From JAGLON01 sp041394985 (GTDB taxonomy: Bacteria; Zixibacteria; MSB-5A5; GN15; JAAZOE01), in NCBI GenBank assembly GCA_041394985.1, contig JAWLBI010000001.1, forward strand, positions 3,906,001 through 3,970,000: a stretch of 64,000 nt of DNA, written 5' to 3'. Made by a program: the position numbers and the translations under genes. Positions 59,027 to 64,000 of this stretch are shown one piece after another (position 1 is the stretch's first letter; each line of letters starts with the position of its first letter). The notes below the pieces were generated by a model. The model was not told the origin of the DNA and ran no database searches. It saw only the letters and a list, made by a program, of their open reading frames with translations.

Positions 59027-59431
59027 CTATTCTTCCCAGCGGTTGTCGATTTCGGCATCACCGATGGTCAGCTTGTGACACGAGATTTCGAAATACTCAT
59101 ACACCTGGTCATCCGGATTATTTTTAACGTGCGGGATGACTTCATTGTAATGGGTAATGAAGCCTTCTTCCCAGGCCAGTTCCTTCATCGCGGCATCATC
59201 CGGATTTTTGAACTGCACTTTTCCGGCCTTCCAGTTCGGCTTACTGGAATCCATCGCCCAACGAGCGATATCGACATTCTCATCCGATTCGCGGGTGATT
59301 TTGATAACGCCTGCGTGGGCCCGATCCGAGGGGCGACCGGTTTCGTCTTTGGCCGTGTACAAATCGTATTCGACTTTGTATACGTTCTTATACACAACGC
59401 CATCAATCTCTAATACTGGTCTGCGTGCCAT
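59027..59431 (-). CDS. tssD: T6SS tube protein TssD, T6SSiii (Bacteroidetes-like) type
   Basis: The 134-residue protein forms the stacked rings of the inner tube. Its pattern of DETGRPSDRAHAGVIKIT, then SDENVDIARWAMDS, MKELAWEEGFITHYNE, and final ISCHKLTIGDAEIDNRW matches TssD of T6SSiii as I remember it, rather than proteobacterial Hcp. A strong AAGGAG site precedes the ATG, as expected for an abundant protein. It lies 51 nt after tssC and 66 nt before vgrG. The type assignment is from memory of the family and would need alignment. Confidence 0.85.
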   Translation of the reverse strand: MARRPVLEIDGVVYKNVYKVEYDLYTAKDETGRPSDRAHAGVIKITRESDENVDIARWAMDSSKPNWKAGKVQFKNPDDAAMKELAWEEGFITHYNEVIPHVKNNPDDQVYEYFEISCHKLTIGDAEIDNRWEE

Positions 59432-59482
59432 CTTGGCTCTCCTTACTTATGGTAGTTTCGCATATGCATTGGTTAATGAGTT

Positions 59483-60910
59483 CTACTTGTCCTTGACATT
59501 CGTCTGATTGTCCTCGTTCCAGGCCGTGAATTCGATATTGAATGTCCGGGCCGGGTACTTCGGATTGAGCGCAACCTTGATGTCGATCTCCTGGCGTTTG
59601 CGCATTTCATCGTCGGCAAAGATTTCCACCCGATAATCCTGAAGGATATTGTCGCCCCCGGAAATTGCCTTCATGAATTTGTCGATATCCCGACGCATCG
59701 TATCGATAAATTTCTGATCGATGACCGAGAATGTCTGCTTGTTCAAATAATTGCGAAGAGTCTTATACACATAGTCATAGGTCCGGCGAATCGAATAGAC
59801 ATTGAACGTATCCTTCGTAAACAGCGTCGCCGCCCCCATCGCTACCGCCGAACCCTCAAAGTTCACCAGCGGGTTGATGCCCTTTTCGTTGATCTTGGAG
59901 GCATCCGGCTGATTGGCCTTGAAGCGGAGGTATTTGGCGTCATTAATCTTGCCGTATTTGAATCCGGCCATCGGCTGCTGCATACCGACCGTCGTATCGC
60001 CCTGGTACATCTTACCGGCGACCGCTGCGGACGGCGGAATCCACATATCCTCGTCCTCGTACTCATTGGCTTCGCGGGCCATCAGGTAATTCGAGAAGAC
60101 CGACAGATACTGCTTGTGCGCATCGATTCCCGCCAATGACGCATAGCTGGGATCGTCAAGCATATCCATGACTTCGTCGACGGATTCGAAATCCGGCAGA
60201 TCGGTCATGATGTGCAGCTTATTGGGCAGACCGAGCTGACGAGCAAAAGTATCCATGTTCTCGACGCTGCCGAGATATCCCGGAATAACCGCCATTGAGA
60301 AACACTCTTTGATACTCCACTCACGATACAGATCGGCCACCGCCTTGGACATTTCCTCGAATTTCTCTTTATCATCAGGGTCGGACAATTGCTCGGCGCT
60401 GGCATTCACGAAATAAGCATTGACCTTCTCGTCGGCCTCCTGCTGTGCATTGGAAAAGAATTTGTCAATCGCCCGATAGGTCGTTTCGATTTCGCGACCG
60501 GCGCGATGAACCTTCTTCATATTCTTGACCAGGTTCTCTTCGAGCTTGGCCGATTCCTCGGACAATTTTTGCCGAGTCGCATCTTCGCTCTCGTCGGCAG
60601 CAAGGAATTTCACCCATGCTTCGAGTCGTTGCGCCAGCAGCTTGCGCTGATCGGCGAAATCTTTCTTATTTAAAAACTCTTTGCGCTGGAAACTCTTTTT
60701 CGGATCCAGCCATTCCACGCCGCGCACCAGATCGCCGTCGGCAGTCTTGAACGACGGTAACAACGCGGCCAGCTTTTTGTAATCACCGAAGTTCTCCCCG
60801 AGTAACGAGTTGAACTCCTCATCCGATATTAACTCAACGGCCTCCTTTGCAGGGGCCGCTTCCGCCGCCTCGGCTTGCGGCTGCAGTTCGTTTTTCTCTT
60901 CGTCAGCCAT
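59483..60910 (-). CDS. tssC: T6SS contractile sheath large subunit TssC
   Basis: The 475-residue protein has an Ala/Glu-rich N-terminus (about 1-25, the handle that may be reached by ClpV), a helical region (about 50-170), and the conserved TssC core: IPGYLGSVENMDTFARQLG, WIPPSAAVAGKMYQGDTTVG, INPLVNFEGSAVAMGAATLF, and the RRTYDYVYKTLRNYL helix. The C-terminus ends NPKYPARTFNIEFTAWNEDN. It forms the sheath together with TssB, encoded 15 nt upstream. The length is normal. Confidence 0.92.
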   Translation of the reverse strand: MADEEKNELQPQAEAAEAAPAKEAVELISDEEFNSLLGENFGDYKKLAALLPSFKTADGDLVRGVEWLDPKKSFQRKEFLNKKDFADQRKLLAQRLEAWVKFLAADESEDATRQKLSEESAKLEENLVKNMKKVHRAGREIETTYRAIDKFFSNAQQEADEKVNAYFVNASAEQLSDPDDKEKFEEMSKAVADLYREWSIKECFSMAVIPGYLGSVENMDTFARQLGLPNKLHIMTDLPDFESVDEVMDMLDDPSYASLAGIDAHKQYLSVFSNYLMAREANEYEDEDMWIPPSAAVAGKMYQGDTTVGMQQPMAGFKYGKINDAKYLRFKANQPDASKINEKGINPLVNFEGSAVAMGAATLFTKDTFNVYSIRRTYDYVYKTLRNYLNKQTFSVIDQKFIDTMRRDIDKFMKAISGGDNILQDYRVEIFADDEMRKRQEIDIKVALNPKYPARTFNIEFTAWNEDNQTNVKDK

Positions 60911-60925
60911 GTATTGTCACCTCGT

Positions 60926-61369
60926 TTATTCTTCGCTTAATAGATCGATGTAATAGCGCGCCAGTTTCAGGAGTGCATCTTTCTTCTGCGGGTCGGCGAG
61001 CGTCTTCTTCAGTGAATTGTTCTTTTTCAACTGTTTTTCGAGATCGTTCAGGATTTCCTTGCCGTAATAGACTTTCTGCAGGTAGTCGTTTTTCTCGATC
61101 AGCGACTTGCTGGAAAAATCCTTCATTGCCTTAATCTCGAACTCTGCATTAACCTGTTCACCTTCGACCGATTCCAGTTCGACATCGAACGAGGGTTTGA
61201 ATTTCTCGAACACTTCCTTTAGATTGCCGCACTTGACCGGAGTCACATCGGCATCCTCGGAGTTGTTGAGTTTTGCGGCATACAATAGTTTGTTAGAGGG
61301 CAAAAGTTCGACCGGAATCGAGTCGTCGCGCTTGACCTTTTCCGTCGCCCCCAGAATAAACTTAGCCAT
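60926..61369 (-). CDS. tssB: T6SS contractile sheath small subunit TssB
   Basis: The 147-residue protein has the TssB layout: a short beta part with VTPVKCGNLKEVFEKFKPS and FDVELESVE, then the AEFEIKAMKDFSSKSLIEKND segment (the dDF.P helix region) and a C-terminal helical tail LARYYIDLLSEE. It pairs with TssC to form sheath subunits. The ATG is preceded by a GGAGG-like site 6 nt upstream and follows the ClpV C-half gene by 22 nt. The family normally has about 160-170 residues. Confidence 0.88.
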   Translation of the reverse strand: MAKFILGATEKVKRDDSIPVELLPSNKLLYAAKLNNSEDADVTPVKCGNLKEVFEKFKPSFDVELESVEGEQVNAEFEIKAMKDFSSKSLIEKNDYLQKVYYGKEILNDLEKQLKKNNSLKKTLADPQKKDALLKLARYYIDLLSEE

Positions 61370-61391
61370 TCTTTCCTCCGTTTATTAGGGC

Positions 61392-62486
61392 TTACTCTTG
61401 TGATTTTCTTGTGAATATGTATGTATTATCCTGTACGTCGATCAATACATCATCGCCGGGCGAAACGTCACCGGTGATGATATCCACGGACAGCTTGTTG
61501 ATAATATCCCGCTCGATCGTCCGCTGAATCGGCCGCGCACCGAGTTCCGGCGTATAGCCATCCTCCGCCAGTTTGCTCAGGGCGGCTTCGGTCAGCTCGG
61601 CCGAAATATTCTGATCCTTAAGCAATACGCACAGTTGCTGGAATTCCAGAGCCGCGATTTTTTTCACCTGCTCCTGCGTAAACGAATGATACACGATGAT
61701 ATCATTCAGGCGGTTCAGCAACTCCGGCCGGAATTTGGAAAACAGGAACTGGCGAATTTCATCCATATCCAAATCGCGTCCCTCGCGATCAGCCTCGATA
61801 ATTTTCTCGGCGGCAAAATTCGAGGTTAACACGACGATAGTATTAGAAAAGTCAACCGTCCGCCCCTGTCCATCGGTGAGGCGCCCGTCATCCATTAATT
61901 GCAGTAGGACATTGAAGACGTCCATGTGCGCCTTTTCGACCTCGTCCAACAAAACCACCGAAAACGGCTTACGCCGCACGGCTTCGGTTAACAAACCGCC
62001 GGCCTCATAACCGACATATCCAGGAGGCGCACCGATCATCTTGGCGACCGAGTGAGATTCCATAAATTCGGACATATCCAGCCGCACCATGGCGTTTTTA
62101 TCATCGAATAAGAATTCAGCCAGAAGCTTCGGCAGATAGGTCTTCCCCGTTCCGGTCGGACCGAGGAATAAAAACGAACCGACAGGGCGATACGGCAGCT
62201 TCAATCCCGCCCGCGCCTTGCGGATGGCATTTGATATCGCCTTAATCGCATCCGTCTGCCCGATGATCTTCTTCGACAGGAACGATTCCATATTTATCAG
62301 GCGGTCTTTTTCCGCCGTCATCATCTTCGTAACCGGGATTCCGGTACGGCGAGCCACTACTGCGGCGATATCCGCATCCTCGACCTTATGCTCGAGGTTT
62401 TCGACAACCGGCTTGAGGGCTTTGAGAAGGCCGATATGCTTCTCGAAATCCGTCTTCATGTCTTTCAGATTAATCCGCTGTTCCAT
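61392..62486 (-). CDS. ClpV C-terminal half as a separate protein (second AAA+ domain)
   Basis: The 364-residue protein begins in the middle (M) domain and covers the second nucleotide-binding domain of ClpV/ClpB. VVARRTGIPVTKM lies at about 43-55, Walker A GPTGTGKT at 109-116, pore loop GYVGYEAGG (156-164), Walker B VVLLDE (177-182) and sensor 2 GAR (316-318), with the C-terminal small domain complete. Its ATG shares the A of the upstream TGA (TGATG), and AGGGAG lies about 10 nt before it, so it can be translated on its own. Together with the upstream half the total is 852 residues, normal for one ClpV. All ATPase motifs are intact, which favours a working split protein over decay. Confidence 0.92.
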   Translation of the reverse strand: MEQRINLKDMKTDFEKHIGLLKALKPVVENLEHKVEDADIAAVVARRTGIPVTKMMTAEKDRLINMESFLSKKIIGQTDAIKAISNAIRKARAGLKLPYRPVGSFLFLGPTGTGKTYLPKLLAEFLFDDKNAMVRLDMSEFMESHSVAKMIGAPPGYVGYEAGGLLTEAVRRKPFSVVLLDEVEKAHMDVFNVLLQLMDDGRLTDGQGRTVDFSNTIVVLTSNFAAEKIIEADREGRDLDMDEIRQFLFSKFRPELLNRLNDIIVYHSFTQEQVKKIAALEFQQLCVLLKDQNISAELTEAALSKLAEDGYTPELGARPIQRTIERDIINKLSVDIITGDVSPGDDVLIDVQDNTYIFTRKSQE

Positions 62487-63952
62487 CAGGCTTTCTCTCC
62501 CTCGGCTATATCGACCCGGTGTCCCCAGTATCCGTATACCATATCAACTTTACGGGCGAATTCATCATACGTGGCACGCAGCGTCTCGAATGCCTCGGCA
62601 TTATCCTCGGGCTTTTTACCCTCGCATGCGGCAAAAAGTTTCTCCAACTCGGGAATCTGTTTTTCGAGCTCCGGTATCTGCTTGCGCGCGAACTCTTCCT
62701 TGACACCAAATTCGGAACCGGCCTCGTCTATGATATCGAGTGCGATATCCGGCAGATTCCGCTCGCTCAGATAGCGCATAGCGAACTTGACCGCCCCGAT
62801 AATCGCCTCGGGCGTATATTCGATCTTGTGGTGCTCCTGATACTTACCGGCAATGCCTCGGGCGATGCGAACTGCATCGTCGAAAATCGGCTCTTCCACA
62901 AGCACTTTTTCGAAGCGGCGCTCAAGCGCCTTGTCTTTTTCCAGATATTTCGTGTATTCTTCCTCAGTCGTTGCACCAATGAGGCGAATCTGACCCCGAG
63001 CCAATGCCGGCTTGAGCAAATTTGCGGCGTCGCTGCCGCCGGTGTTTCCGCCGGCGCCGACGATCATATGAACTTCGTCGATAAACAAGACGACATTACC
63101 GGCCGTTTTCACGACTTCCCCGATGAGGTTCTTCAGACGTTCCTCGAATTCGCCTTTATACTTGGCTCCGGCAATCATGGCGCCCATATCAAGCTCCATG
63201 ACCTTGACATTCTTGAGCGCATCGACGACCTCGCCGTCGACGACCGCCTGCGCGAATCCCTCGACAATGGCCGTCTTACCGACACCGGGGCCACCGATAA
63301 GGACCGGGCTGTTTTTCCTGCGACGCAGGAGAATCTGCATAACCTGGCGAATCTCTTTATCCCGGCCGATGACCGGGTCAAACTGTCCGGCCGCCGCCTG
63401 ATTGGTCAAATCGATACAATATTTTAACGTTCCGGAAACCTTCTTGCCCGAACCAGGCGCCTCGCCGCCCGCAGCGGCAGCTTTTGCCTCGGCACTGCTG
63501 GTTATATCCTCAATGGATTTACTGTCGGCGATCGCGCGATAGATAGTCTCTTTCGTGATATCGACCTTATCGCGGATATACGGTCCCAGTTGCGACTTGG
63601 GATCGAATGCCGCAATGAAAATATGCTCGGGTTCAACCAGCGCATCGTAAAGTTTTGCCTTTTCCTCTATCGCCTGCTGCAACACCTCCTGCAATCCGGG
63701 AGATACGGCAAGGTTTTCGCGAGCGGAACCGCGACTGGCCTGATCATTCAAATACGTTTCGATGACCGACTCAATCATCTTGGGGCTCTTGCCCAATGCA
63801 TTCAGAATCGATTCAACCTGAGAACCTTCCTGACGCACAAGGGCGATGAGCATGTGTTCGATTTCTATTTCCGGATGGCGGAACGATTGAGCTATTTCCC
63901 GCGCATTTTTTATTGCCGCCCGGGAGTCGGAAGAATAGTTGGCAATATCCAT
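62486..63952 (-). CDS. ClpV N-terminal half as a separate protein (Clp-N and first AAA+ domain)
   Basis: The 488-residue protein has a Clp-N double repeat (about 10-145), a Ser/Ala/Gly linker (about 150-172), and the first AAA+ domain: Walker A GGPGVGKT (220-227), Walker B FIDE (290-293), pore loop GAKYKGEFEERL (262-273) and arginine finger RRF (345-347). It stops at about 488 in the coiled-coil M domain, where a normal ClpV continues. The ATG follows AAGGG by 6 nt and is the first gene of the operon; the 48 nt to the window edge show no clear promoter. ClpV unfolds contracted sheath for reuse. The split is discussed in the findings. Confidence 0.92.
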   Translation of the reverse strand: MDIANYSSDSRAAIKNAREIAQSFRHPEIEIEHMLIALVRQEGSQVESILNALGKSPKMIESVIETYLNDQASRGSARENLAVSPGLQEVLQQAIEEKAKLYDALVEPEHIFIAAFDPKSQLGPYIRDKVDITKETIYRAIADSKSIEDITSSAEAKAAAAGGEAPGSGKKVSGTLKYCIDLTNQAAAGQFDPVIGRDKEIRQVMQILLRRRKNSPVLIGGPGVGKTAIVEGFAQAVVDGEVVDALKNVKVMELDMGAMIAGAKYKGEFEERLKNLIGEVVKTAGNVVLFIDEVHMIVGAGGNTGGSDAANLLKPALARGQIRLIGATTEEEYTKYLEKDKALERRFEKVLVEEPIFDDAVRIARGIAGKYQEHHKIEYTPEAIIGAVKFAMRYLSERNLPDIALDIIDEAGSEFGVKEEFARKQIPELEKQIPELEKLFAACEGKKPEDNAEAFETLRATYDEFARKVDMVYGYWGHRVDIAEGEKA

Positions 63953-64000
63953 ATTTGCCCTTACGTTTTATGCTTTTGTCAGCTATACACGTAATATTGG

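Noticed and set aside
62519..63427. 302-codon plus-strand open frame inside the ClpV N-half
   Set aside because: Antisense to intact AAA+ motifs; no recognised domain.
48979..63952. Extracellular contractile injection particle (eCIS/PVC) instead of T6SS
   Set aside because: TssK, TssE/F/G, TssB/C, ClpV and membrane-anchored partners are present, and no tail-terminator or tape-measure-like genes of eCIS were seen.

Overview
The window looks like a chromosomal piece of an uncultured, diderm, probably anaerobic or facultative bacterium of the FCB superphylum. A Zixibacteria-like lineage is my best guess. That is inference from protein style, not from a marker gene. The signs are: four secreted proteins ending in the paired GDANGD..VNIGDAV..I.YIF.GG dockerin-like module; a giant surface protein with a T9SS/FlgD-type C-terminal domain next to a PorV/PorQ-like barrel; a Bacteroidetes-type (T6SSiii-like) TssD tube protein; and a Na+-pumping decarboxylase. 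No rRNA, tRNA, CRISPR array or insertion sequence was seen.

Layout. 1-11.7 kb (minus): a translationally coupled trio of giant beta-helix/Ig surface protein, PorV-like barrel with TPRs, and a SpoIIE-type phosphatase cut by the window edge. 12-19.6 kb (plus): an EamA transporter, then a histidine kinase/response regulator pair whose reading frames overlap directly into hemE-hemN-hemH-hemY, the last four steps to protoheme. 19.7-23.2 kb (minus): a four-gene Na+-translocating methylmalonyl-CoA decarboxylase operon (mmdA, OadG-type subunit, biotin carrier, beta subunit). 23.5-25.9 kb (minus): a VCBS/ASPIC-type secreted protein with dockerin. 26-32.4 kb (minus): an Rrf2 Fe-S regulator, a DsrMK/HdrD-like membrane redox pair, a HEAT-repeat protein, a stand-alone receiver and a triple-PAS kinase with repeated cysteine motifs. 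32.6-39 kb (minus): three single-gene units for secreted dockerin proteins (TSP3 repeats, beta-helix, nine 63-bp tandem repeats), each with a clear terminator. 39.3-40.5 kb: a CBS protein and a PhoB-like regulator. 40.7-48.9 kb (plus): a membrane Ser/Thr kinase with PEGA-like tail, two CsgG/TolB-like envelope proteins, an outer-membrane barrel and two paralogous lipoproteins with a cohesin-like sandwich. 49-64 kb (minus): a 13-gene type VI secretion operon.

The strongest candidate for something new is the T6SS operon. ClpV is encoded as two separate proteins joined by a TGATG overlap. The tube protein is of the T6SSiii kind, TssG carries an N-terminal PASTA-like segment, and the membrane complex appears to be replaced by a short single-pass TRAFAC-type GTPase (TssM-like position), a C-tail-anchored partner (TssL-like position) and a small exported protein. 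Neither TssJ nor the Bacteroidetes TssN-R set is recognised in the window. It converges on the kinase/CsgG/lipoprotein operon, which may act in the same envelope. A second idea worth testing is that the two cohesin-like lipoproteins anchor the dockerin-tagged secreted proteins encoded a few kilobases away.
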